DNA from: Selenomonadaceae bacterium
GTDB taxonomy: Bacteria; Bacillota; Negativicutes; Selenomonadales; Selenomonadaceae
Direction: 5' to 3'
Length of the DNA stretch: 11,497 nt
Assembly: GCA_017390245.1 (NCBI GenBank)
Contig: JAFPCE010000191.1
Span: 1-11,497 of the forward strand
Shown here: positions 1 through 5,369 of the stretch, in pieces
Layout of the letters: each line of letters opens with the position of its first letter
Position numbering within the stretch: position 1 is the stretch's first letter
Position numbers and translations under genes: made by a program
The notes under the pieces: model-generated
What the model saw: only the letters and a program-made list of their open reading frames with translations
Told to the model about the DNA's origin: nothing
Database searches by the model: none

Positions 1-271
1 AAGCGGCCTGGAAAATCTTACTACCATGGTAGAAAATATCGATACCTCTGTTTTAGTTGGCCAGCTCAGCAATATGATTGACAAGGATGTACAGTGGGCT
101 GCTACTGATGAAAATGGCAAGACTACTACTCATACTGGTGTTATTAAGGGTGTCAGCATTTCTGATGGTGCACCTTCACTGATTTGTGAGGTTACAGCAG
201 CAGATGGCACTAAGGCTACTACCAAGGTGGAGATTAGCAATCTGACTCGTATTGGGGAAGGCTTAAAATGA
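1..271 (+). CDS. flgD: Flagellar hook-capping protein FlgD, C-terminal part (5' end outside window)
   Basis: FlgD caps the distal end of the growing hook and guides assembly of FlgE subunits. The reading frame is open from base 2 and stops with TGA at 269-271, so only about 89 C-terminal residues are present. The visible start SGLENLTTMVENIDTSVLVG matches the FlgD region where 'FSxLEQL..M' precedes the helix leading into 'GKxVxW' (here DKDVQW). It is followed by a small beta-rich tail (GVIKGVSISDGAPSLICEV). There is no room for the extra FnIII/Tudor-like domains of enterobacterial FlgD, which fits the short Firmicute type. An internal ATG at 26 is unlikely to be the real start, because conserved FlgD sequence continues upstream of it. 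The next gene starts 17 nt downstream. Identification rests on motif and position, and the absence of the N-terminal half limits certainty slightly. Confidence 0.9.
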   Translation, partial: SGLENLTTMVENIDTSVLVGQLSNMIDKDVQWAATDENGKTTTHTGVIKGVSISDGAPSLICEVTAADGTKATTKVEISNLTRIGEGLK

Positions 272-274
272 TTT

Positions 275-280
275 AGGAGG
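275..280 (+). promoter_or_regulatory. Ribosome binding site of the flagellar-operon gene at 289
   Basis: A perfect AGGAGG lies 8 nt before the ATG at 289, just after the flgD stop codon. It fixes the start of the downstream gene. Confidence 0.8.
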
Positions 281-288
281 CAAGAGGA

Positions 289-678
289 ATGTCTGATTCT
301 AGCATATTTTTTCAGTCACAGCCTATTTTGCCAGCAGATACATCAGCTTCCAAGAGAAGCGTTCCTGTTCACAATACTGCCATAACAGGCGCATCCTTTG
401 CTGATATTTTAAGTCAGACAAAGCAGCGTGTGAACTTTTCTAATCATGCTCTGCAGAGATTGGAAAGCCGTCAGCTGAACTTCAATGCTCAGGATATGCA
501 GAAGCTGAATGATACTGTAGATAGGATGGCTCAGAAGGGAGCCAGGGAATCACTGATTTATATGAATGATATGGCCCTGGTGGTCAGCGTTACCAACAGG
601 ACAGTGATTACCGCCATGGATGGATCAAGTGCAAAGGAAAATATATTTACTAATATTGACAGTGCGGCGATTCTTTAA
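289..678 (+). CDS. Conserved flagellar-operon protein of unknown function (TIGR02530 / Flg_new type)
   Basis: This 129-residue protein sits between flgD and flgE, the usual place in Firmicute fla/che operons for the uncharacterised 'flagellar operon protein' family that I recall as TIGR02530. The sequence shows a low-complexity N-terminus (residues 1 to about 45, Ser/Thr/Ala-rich). A conserved-looking core follows: VNFSNHALQRLESRQ, then a helical stretch (AQDMQKLNDTVDRMAQKG). It ends in a beta-like segment (SLIYMNDMALVVSVTNRTVITAMD). The 'FSxHAxxRLxxR' motif is what I remember as typical of this family. There is no signal peptide or membrane segment, so it is probably cytoplasmic or exported by the flagellar system. 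The start at 289 is supported by AGGAGG 8 nt upstream. Its role is not established; co-location suggests hook assembly or hook-length control, which is inference only. Confidence 0.85.
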   Translation: MSDSSIFFQSQPILPADTSASKRSVPVHNTAITGASFADILSQTKQRVNFSNHALQRLESRQLNFNAQDMQKLNDTVDRMAQKGARESLIYMNDMALVVSVTNRTVITAMDGSSAKENIFTNIDSAAIL

Positions 679-702
679 GGGCTGGACCTTTACGGAGGCC
701 TT

Positions 703-728
703 GGGCTGCTGACTGACTGAGGCAGCTC
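703..728 (+). other. Hairpin in the spacer upstream of flgE
   Basis: GGGCTGC (703-709) can pair with GCAGCTC (722-728), giving 7 pairs including one G-U. The loop holds the short repeat GACTGACTGA. The surrounding spacer (679-730) looks clearly more GC-rich than the flanking genes, and it contains GGGCTG twice (679-684 and 703-708). No T-run follows, so it is not an intrinsic terminator. It may stabilise or process the mRNA ahead of flgE. Confidence 0.45.
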
Positions 729-772
729 ATGCAATGAATCCCGCCATAGCGAAGGAGATTGATTCATTATGA
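727..772 (+). promoter_or_regulatory. Hairpin enclosing the flgE ribosome binding site and start codon
   Basis: AATGAATC (733-740) is an exact inverted repeat of GATTCATT (761-768). The stem can be extended by TCAT (727-730) pairing with ATGA (769-772) across a 2-nt GC bulge, giving up to 12 pairs. The 20-nt loop (741-760) contains the Shine-Dalgarno sequence AAGGAG (752-757). The flgE start codon ATG (769-771) lies in the outer stem. This layout could modulate translation initiation of the hook protein. The pairing is seen directly; the regulatory role is inference. Confidence 0.5.
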
Positions 773-2037
773 TGCGTTCACTTTATTCCGGTGTTTCCGG
801 TTTAAAAAATCATCAGACCCGCATGGACGTTGTGGGCAACAATATTTCTAATGTTAATACTACCGGCTTTAAATCTGGCCGTGTAACCTTTTCTGATACC
901 TTAAGCCAGACCTTATCTGGTGCATCCCGTGCCGATGCAGAAAATGCTCTGGGCGGTACTAACCCAAAGCAGATCGGCCTGGGCTCTGCAGTATCTTCCA
1001 TTGATACTCTCTTTACAGATGGTTCTCCACAGTCCACTGGTAACAACACTGACTTGTGCTTGTCTGGTAATGGCCTCTTTGTAGTAAAGAGCGGCGGTGT
1101 TAATTATTACACCCGTAATGGTGCTTTTAAGTTTGACGAGCAGGGTAACTATGTAAACAGCGATGGTATCCCTGTAATGGGCTGGATGGCTGACGATGCT
1201 GGTAAATTGAATACTTCTGCAGATATCGGCGGTATTAAGATTCCTGCCGGCAAGCCTATGGCAGCTAAGTCAACTACTAAATTTACTTATGCGAATAATT
1301 TAGATTCTACTGCTGCTATTGGTGATGCGGTTAATACCTCTGCTACTGTTTATGACAGCCAGGGTGGTGCTCATACTATTCCAATTATTATTACCAAAGA
1401 TTCGGCTAATACATGGAAGTTATCTCTGCCAACAGCTACACCTTATGTTATTAATGAGGCAAGTGGTAATGTAAATGTCACTTTCGCATCTAATACTGAT
1501 TTAAAATTTACTACCAGTGGAAAATATGATTCTGGTTCAGCAAAATTGCATTTTACTTATGATGATGGTGGTACACCAGCTAAACAGACTGCCGCAGATC
1601 AGGACGTTGATATTGACCTGAAAACTTTAACCCAGTTCTCTGGCAGCAGCACTGCCTATGCTTCCAATGATGGTAATGCAGCTGGTACCTTAAAGAGCGT
1701 ATCCATCGATAGCTCTGGTGTTATTACTGGTACCTATACCAATGGTGTTAACAAGGCTGAGGCTCAGGTAGCTGTAGCTCAGTTTAACAATGCTGCTGGT
1801 TTAACCAAGGAGGGTAATTCCCTTTATTCCAAGTCCAACAACTCTGGTGAGCCTAATATCAAGGGCGCTAAGGATTTAGGTACTACCATTACTCCATCTG
1901 CACTGGAAATGTCCAATGTAGACCTGGCCAGCGAGCTGACTGATATGATTGTTACCCAGCGTGGTTATCAGTCTAACTCCAAGATTATTACAGTTTCTGA
2001 TGAGCTGTTAGAGACCTTGATTGGCATGAAGCGTTAA
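769..2037 (+). CDS. flgE: Flagellar hook protein FlgE
   Basis: FlgE is exported through the flagellar type III apparatus and polymerises into the curved hook joining rod and filament. The 422-residue product has the rod/hook N-terminal signature: residues 1-10 (MMRSLYSGVS) and then VVGNNISNVNTTGFK at 21-35. At the C-terminus it has the matching signature SNVDLASELTDMIVTQRGYQ and a final helix ending LLETLIGMKR. The pair forms the D0/D1 coiled coil. The central region (about residues 150-350) is Ser/Thr/Asn/Gly-rich and beta-like, as expected for surface domain D2. The length fits Firmicute FlgE. A second ATG follows at 772; the first is preferred because AAGGAG (752-757) is 11 nt from it. A single cysteine (Cys97) lies in 'NTDLCLSGNGLF', where many relatives have Ala. 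The gene is flanked by a structured 5' spacer and a strong terminator, so its level may be set separately from the rest of the operon. Confidence 0.97.
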   Translation: MMRSLYSGVSGLKNHQTRMDVVGNNISNVNTTGFKSGRVTFSDTLSQTLSGASRADAENALGGTNPKQIGLGSAVSSIDTLFTDGSPQSTGNNTDLCLSGNGLFVVKSGGVNYYTRNGAFKFDEQGNYVNSDGIPVMGWMADDAGKLNTSADIGGIKIPAGKPMAAKSTTKFTYANNLDSTAAIGDAVNTSATVYDSQGGAHTIPIIITKDSANTWKLSLPTATPYVINEASGNVNVTFASNTDLKFTTSGKYDSGSAKLHFTYDDGGTPAKQTAADQDVDIDLKTLTQFSGSSTAYASNDGNAAGTLKSVSIDSSGVITGTYTNGVNKAEAQVAVAQFNNAAGLTKEGNSLYSKSNNSGEPNIKGAKDLGTTITPSALEMSNVDLASELTDMIVTQRGYQSNSKIITVSDELLETLIGMKR

Positions 2038-2055
2038 TTTTTATATTTAAGTGGT

Positions 2056-2095
2056 AAAACTGGTTCGCCCCAGGATGCCTGGGGCGGGCTGTTTT
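2056..2095 (+). terminator. Intrinsic terminator after flgE
   Basis: CGCCCCAGG (2066-2074) and CCTGGGGCG (2078-2086) form a perfect 9-bp GC-rich stem with an ATG triloop. The stem can extend outwards through G-U/G-C pairs (2062-2065 with 2087-2090). With one bulged T it continues into AAAAC (2056-2060) pairing with GTTTT (2091-2095). TTTT and an AT-rich stretch follow. This is the only convincing rho-independent terminator in the window, and it lies inside the operon, 19 nt after the flgE stop. Confidence 0.88.
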
Positions 2096-2138
2096 ATAAA
2101 TTTATTAGAAGAGTCTGGGAAATGGGCAGGTACTTATT

Positions 2139-2336
2139 ATGATTAAATTAACAAAATTTAAATCGGATGGGGACAAACAAGGAGAATTTATTCTGAATGC
2201 AGAAATGATAGAGACAATCGAAGAAACTCCAGATACTGTTATTACTCTGAACAATGGGAAAAAATTACTGGTGGAAGAGCCAATGGAAGATGTAGTCCGC
2301 AGAGTTATGATGTATAAGAGGGCTCTGCTGAAATAA
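2139..2336 (+). CDS. flbD: FlbD/SwrD family flagellar motor protein
   Basis: This 65-residue protein has the FlbD family layout: an N-terminal 'MIKLTKF' strand, a central NAEMIETIEETPDTVITLNNG, and a C-terminal KLLVEEPMEDVVRRVMMYKRAL helix. The family member in Bacillus subtilis (SwrD, formerly YlzI) raises flagellar motor torque and swarming. It is not related to the Caulobacter sigma-54 activator that is also called FlbD. The protein is small and cytoplasmic, without membrane segments. Its position between flgE and fliL is the usual one. The ribosome binding site is weak (GCAGG, 2126-2130, 8 nt before ATG). The gene lies just past the flgE terminator, so its expression depends on readthrough or on a promoter I cannot identify in the 43 nt between them. 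Confidence 0.92.
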   Translation: MIKLTKFKSDGDKQGEFILNAEMIETIEETPDTVITLNNGKKLLVEEPMEDVVRRVMMYKRALLK

Positions 2337-2478
2337 AATTGGATTTATTAATAGTGCAAATTACCTGTTTTATGTGAAAAGGTTGTAATTTGTAGTATTC
2401 TTGGTAAAATGATAATATTGAAAGTAATTTAACTGCAGGGATGCAGTTGGTTTTATAGAAGAAAAAGGAGTGGACACA
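2337..2478 (+). other. AT-rich intergenic gap flbD-fliL with a small hairpin
   Basis: This 142-nt gap is the longest non-coding stretch in the window. AACTGCA (2431-2437) and TGCAGTT (2442-2448) form a perfect 7-bp hairpin with a GGGA loop, followed by GGTTTTAT. It could be a weak terminator or an RNA-stabilising stem just upstream of the fliL ribosome binding site. GATAAT (2411-2416) and TGTAAT (2384-2389) resemble -10 elements, but neither has a good -35 at proper spacing, so I do not call a promoter. No open reading frame of note is present. Confidence 0.5.
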
Positions 2479-2985
2479 ATGGCTGAAGAAGAGAAGACTG
2501 AGGAACAGGCTCCGGAAAAGGGCAAGAAATTTCCAATAATCATTGTGGTAGTGTTGATTTTAGTAGGTTTAGTTTTAGCAGGAGGTATTTCCTACTTTAT
2601 TACCACGCAGGTAATGAATACTGGTACGTCCAATGGTGGCGAAGTAAAGAGCCATGACCCAGGCGTCTTTGTCAAGCTGGGTGATCCAAAGGAAGGCATG
2701 ATTGTCAACGTAGGCGGTATCAAGTCCAGCCGTTTCCTGAAGGTGGGCATTACACTGGAAATGAATCCTGATAAGGAGACAAACCTGGTGGAGGGCAAGC
2801 TGCAGCCTATGGCAGAGACTAAGATTATGGATACTACCCTGCAGATTGTTAGAACTGTTAAGATAGAAGAGCTGGATGCTACCAGACAGGATGATTTGAA
2901 GTCTAAGCTGAAATCAGAGCTTAATAAGGCATTAGGGGAAGGTTCAGTTTATGATGTATATATAACAAGCTTTATGCTTCAATAA
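2479..2985 (+). CDS. fliL: Flagellar basal-body-associated protein FliL
   Basis: FliL is a single-pass inner-membrane protein that surrounds or supports the stator units and influences motor torque. The 168-residue product has a charged cytoplasmic N-terminus (residues 1-17, Glu/Lys-rich) and one membrane helix at about 18-42 (FPIIIVVVLILVGLVLAGGI). An extracytoplasmic domain contains 'SRFLKVGITLEMN' and ends with 'VYDVYITSFMLQ', which matches the FliL C-terminal 'I..V.FT.F..Q' pattern. A GTG at 2470 is in frame but overlaps the ribosome binding site AAGGAG (2465-2470); the ATG at 2479, 8 nt after that site, is the better start. The order fliL-fliM-fliY downstream is standard. Confidence 0.95.
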   Translation: MAEEEKTEEQAPEKGKKFPIIIVVVLILVGLVLAGGISYFITTQVMNTGTSNGGEVKSHDPGVFVKLGDPKEGMIVNVGGIKSSRFLKVGITLEMNPDKETNLVEGKLQPMAETKIMDTTLQIVRTVKIEELDATRQDDLKSKLKSELNKALGEGSVYDVYITSFMLQ

Positions 2986-3007
2986 TTCAAATGATTAATA
3001 ATGAGGA

Positions 3008-3014
3008 AAGGGGG
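3008..3014 (+). promoter_or_regulatory. Ribosome binding site setting the TTG start of fliM
   Basis: AAGGGGG lies 7 nt before the TTG at 3022. No in-frame ATG or GTG is better placed, so TTG is taken as the start codon. Confidence 0.7.
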
Positions 3015-3021
3015 ATGAAAT

Positions 3022-4026
3022 TTGGCAGATGATATATTATCGCAATCTGAGATAGATAGGCTGCTGGCCCAGTTTGCCTCTGGTGACGTTGATGCCGAGG
3101 AAATCAAGGCCGAAAAAGAGCAGAAAAAGGTTAAAACCTATGATTTCAAGCGGCCAGATAAGTTCTCCAAAGACCAAATTCGAACCCTTAATATGTTGCA
3201 TGACAACTTTGCGCGTATGTATAATACCTACTTGTCCACCTATCTGCGGGCTCTGGTAGATATTGAAGTGGCCTCAGTTGAACAGCTGACATATCAGGAA
3301 TTTGTGCAGTCTATATCTAATCCAAGTGTTATTGGTATTTTGGCTGTACCGCCTTTAAAGGGCAATATAATTTTGGAATTTGATACAGATATATGCTTTG
3401 CCATTATTGACCGTGTTTTTGGCGGCCAGGGCGAGAATACTGTAAAGGCCAGAGTGCTGACTGAGATAGAGGAAGCAGTTATCCGCAGGATGTTTGACAA
3501 GGCACTGCAGCATCTGCGGGAAGCCTGGGCTAATGTGGTAAACTTCAATCCTAAGATGGAAGCTATGGAATCAAATCCTCAGTTTGCACAGATTGTACCG
3601 CCAAGTGATATGGTGGTAATTATAACATTGCAAACCAAGATCGGTCCTGTTGAAGGACTGATTAATATATGTATTCCATATTTGGTGTTAGAACCAGTTA
3701 TGTCCAAGCTGACAACTACTTTCTGGGTTTCTGCTTCTGCTAACAAGGAGGAGCATCCAGAGCATCAGGCTATGATTGAGCGGAAGCTTAATAAGACCTA
3801 TGTGCCAGTAATAGTTCAAATGGGAGCATTTGAAATCTCATTGCAGGAATTTTTATCCTTGAGCTATGGTGATGTACTCCAAATGGATACAAAGGTTGAT
3901 GATGAGTTTAAATGTATAGTAGGAAATACCACCAAGTTCTACTGTCGTCCTGGTACTTCAGGCAAGAAGAAGGCGGTTCAAATTACAAAAATACTTTCGG
4001 AAGGAGATGATGTAACTAATGGCTGA
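3022..4026 (+). CDS. fliM: Flagellar motor switch protein FliM
   Basis: FliM is the C-ring protein that binds CheY-P and, through FliG, sets the direction of rotation. The product has 334 residues, a normal length. The N-terminal CheY-binding peptide LSQSEIDRLLAQF is at residues 6-18. A charged linker leads into the middle CheC-like domain, which carries the FliG-contact motif GGQG at 134-137. The C-terminal SpoA-type domain (about 255-325) includes 'GAFEISLQEFLSLSYGDVLQ'. The start is TTG (3022-3024), supported by AAGGGGG 7 nt upstream (3008-3014). An ATG at 3015 is in another frame and ends after five codons at 3030-3032. The end of the gene overlaps the start of fliY by 8 nt (4019-4026), suggesting translational coupling of the two switch proteins. 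Confidence 0.97.
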   Translation: MADDILSQSEIDRLLAQFASGDVDAEEIKAEKEQKKVKTYDFKRPDKFSKDQIRTLNMLHDNFARMYNTYLSTYLRALVDIEVASVEQLTYQEFVQSISNPSVIGILAVPPLKGNIILEFDTDICFAIIDRVFGGQGENTVKARVLTEIEEAVIRRMFDKALQHLREAWANVVNFNPKMEAMESNPQFAQIVPPSDMVVIITLQTKIGPVEGLINICIPYLVLEPVMSKLTTTFWVSASANKEEHPEHQAMIERKLNKTYVPVIVQMGAFEISLQEFLSLSYGDVLQMDTKVDDEFKCIVGNTTKFYCRPGTSGKKKAVQITKILSEGDDVTNG

Positions 4027-5263
4027 TTTATCACAAGAAGAAATTGATGCTTTGTTAAATGCACAAGCCGGTGGCGGTAGTGATGCTTCACCATCAGTTG
4101 AAGACCAAGGGGCTTCTTCCGCCGATTTGAGTGGGTTACTCTCTGATATGGAAAGAGATGCCTTAGGTGAAATCGGTAATATATCTATGGGGAGCGCGGC
4201 AACTACACTGTCAGTGCTTTTAGGACATAAGGTTAATATTACTACACCTAGTGTTCATGTTGATACAATGTCTATGATACAGGATCAGTATCCTCTGCCA
4301 TATTTAGTGGTTGAGGTTGGTTATGTAGTAGGCATAAATGGTAACAATGTTTTAGCAATTCAGGCTTCTGATGCCTGCATTATTGCTGATTTGATGATGG
4401 GTGGCGATGGTTTAAATCCAGAAACTGAGTTAGGTGAAATCCACATGAGTGCTGTGGGTGAAGCCATGAATCAGATGATGGGTACAGTTGCTACATCATT
4501 GTCCACCATGTTCAATAAAAAGGTGGATATTTCTCCTCCAAAGGTTAATTTGATTGACCTGGGCGGAGATAGTCAGATGACAGATCTGATGAATCAGGAT
4601 GACCCTATTGTTAAGATATCTTTCCGCATGGAAGTTGATGGCTTAATTGATAGTGAGATTATGCAGATTCTGCCTTTAGATGTGGCTAAGGAAATGGTTA
4701 CCTTCCTGATGGGAGGCGGAGCTGATGCAGCTGAAGAGCCAGTTCCAGAACCAGCGCCTGCTGTTGCGGCTCCAGCACCTGCTCCTGCAGCACCTGCTCC
4801 AGCGCCAGCACCTGCACCAGTGGCACCACCACCGCAGCCAGCTGTGGCAGCAGCACCGCAATATGCAGCACCGCAATATGCTGCACCACCTGTGCAGCCA
4901 CAGTATGCAGCACCTGCTTATGCTCAGACTTCTGTGGTTGGTGCGGGAGTGCCAGTGCAGCCAGCACAGTTTGCACCACTTACTAATGAGCCGGTTACTG
5001 TTAATGCTGCAAATATCAGCTTGATTCAGGATGTGCCTTTACAGGTAACTGTAGAGCTGGGCAGAACCAAGAAATCCATTCGCGAGATTCTGGAGTTTTC
5101 TACTGGTTCTATTATTGAGCTGGATAAGCTGGCAGGCGAGCCAGTTGATATTCATGTCAACGGCCAGCTGACGGCTAAGGGTGAGGTTGTTGTTATAGAT
5201 GAAAATTTTGGTGTACGTATTACAGAGATAGTAAATCCTCTTGACCGTATCCAGAGTCTATAA
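4019..5263 (+). CDS. fliY: Flagellar motor switch phosphatase FliY (CheC-like plus FliN/SpoA domain)
   Basis: FliY replaces FliN in many Firmicutes. It sits in the C-ring and, in Bacillus subtilis, is a major CheY-P phosphatase. This 414-residue product has an N-terminal peptide LSQEEIDALLNAQ (4-16), much like the FliM CheY-binding peptide. A CheC-like domain follows (about 40-235) with both active-site ExxN pairs intact: E51/N54 in 'GEIGNISMGSAATTLS' and E148/N151 in 'SAVGEAMNQMMGTVATSLS'. Next is a long Pro/Ala-rich linker (about 236-320) with three QYAAP units. The C-terminal FliN/SpoA domain (about 332-410) contains 'VPLQVTVELGRTKKSIREIL' and ends NPLDRIQSL. AAGGAG (4001-4006) is 12 nt before the ATG, and the start overlaps fliM by 8 nt. 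The linker is unusually long and low in complexity. Catalytic activity is inferred from the intact motifs. Confidence 0.96.
   Translation: MADLSQEEIDALLNAQAGGGSDASPSVEDQGASSADLSGLLSDMERDALGEIGNISMGSAATTLSVLLGHKVNITTPSVHVDTMSMIQDQYPLPYLVVEVGYVVGINGNNVLAIQASDACIIADLMMGGDGLNPETELGEIHMSAVGEAMNQMMGTVATSLSTMFNKKVDISPPKVNLIDLGGDSQMTDLMNQDDPIVKISFRMEVDGLIDSEIMQILPLDVAKEMVTFLMGGGADAAEEPVPEPAPAVAAPAPAPAAPAPAPAPAPVAPPPQPAVAAAPQYAAPQYAAPPVQPQYAAPAYAQTSVVGAGVPVQPAQFAPLTNEPVTVNAANISLIQDVPLQVTVELGRTKKSIREILEFSTGSIIELDKLAGEPVDIHVNGQLTAKGEVVVIDENFGVRITEIVNPLDRIQSL
4724..4978 (+). repeat. Pro/Ala-rich repeat tract inside fliY
   Basis: This stretch encodes the inter-domain linker of FliY (residues about 236-320). 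It is made of AP/PAPA runs and then QYAAP units (from residues 281, 286 and 295) with related PVQP spacers. The DNA is built from recurring GCACC(A/T), CCAGC and CAATATGCAGCACC-like units. Such tracts can gain or lose units by slippage. The repetitiveness also creates long open frames in other reading frames that are not genes. Confidence 0.7.
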
Positions 5264-5271
5264 TATATAAT

Positions 5272-5314
5272 TTGCATTTACTTGTGGAAAATATAAGTTT
5301 CAAGTATAATGTAA
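5272..5314 (+). promoter_or_regulatory. Possible cheY promoter overlapped by an inverted repeat
   Basis: TATAAT (5305-5310) is a perfect -10 hexamer with TTGTGG (5282-5287) 17 nt upstream, which matches only 3 of 6 positions of the -35 consensus. The same bases form a dyad: CATTTACTTG (5275-5284) pairs with CAAGTA-T-AATG (5301-5311), with one bulged T. TTG/TAA can pair further out (5272-5274 with 5312-5314). It may be a housekeeping-sigma promoter with an operator, or an mRNA hairpin between fliY and cheY. The sequence is seen; the function is inferred. Confidence 0.4.
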
Positions 5315-5356
5315 GTGTTTAAAAGCAGAAAAAATGTCTATATATAAGTTCTAATG

Positions 5357-5361
5357 AGGAG
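5357..5361 (+). promoter_or_regulatory. Ribosome binding site that decides the cheY start
   Basis: AGGAG lies only 2 nt before the ATG at 5364 but 8 nt before the in-frame ATG at 5370. The second ATG is therefore the better start, giving the usual CheY N-terminus MAVRVLVVDD. Confidence 0.7.
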
Positions 5362-5369
5362 AGATGAAA

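Noticed and set aside
2470..2478. GTG start for fliL at 2470
   Set aside because: The GTG overlaps the ribosome binding site AAGGAG (2465-2470); the ATG at 2479 has proper spacing.
4698..5024. Open frames of 93-99 codons in other frames over the fliY linker (both strands)
   Set aside because: They arise from the repetitive Pro/Ala-coding DNA and encode Gln/Leu/His low-complexity sequence.
5241..5271. TTGACC with TATAAT at 5259 or 5266 at the end of fliY
   Set aside because: The spacers would be 12 or 19 nt, both outside the usual range, and TTGACC is part of the conserved fliY C-terminal coding sequence.
5320..5343. Flagellar sigma factor (SigD/FliA) promoter before cheY: TAAA then GTCTATAT
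   Set aside because: The spacing is about 12 nt instead of about 15, and the -10 box matches only 6 of 8. The implied start would also fall almost on the ribosome binding site.
5364..5369. ATG start for cheY at 5364
   Set aside because: It is only 2 nt after AGGAG; the ATG at 5370 has normal spacing and gives the family N-terminus.
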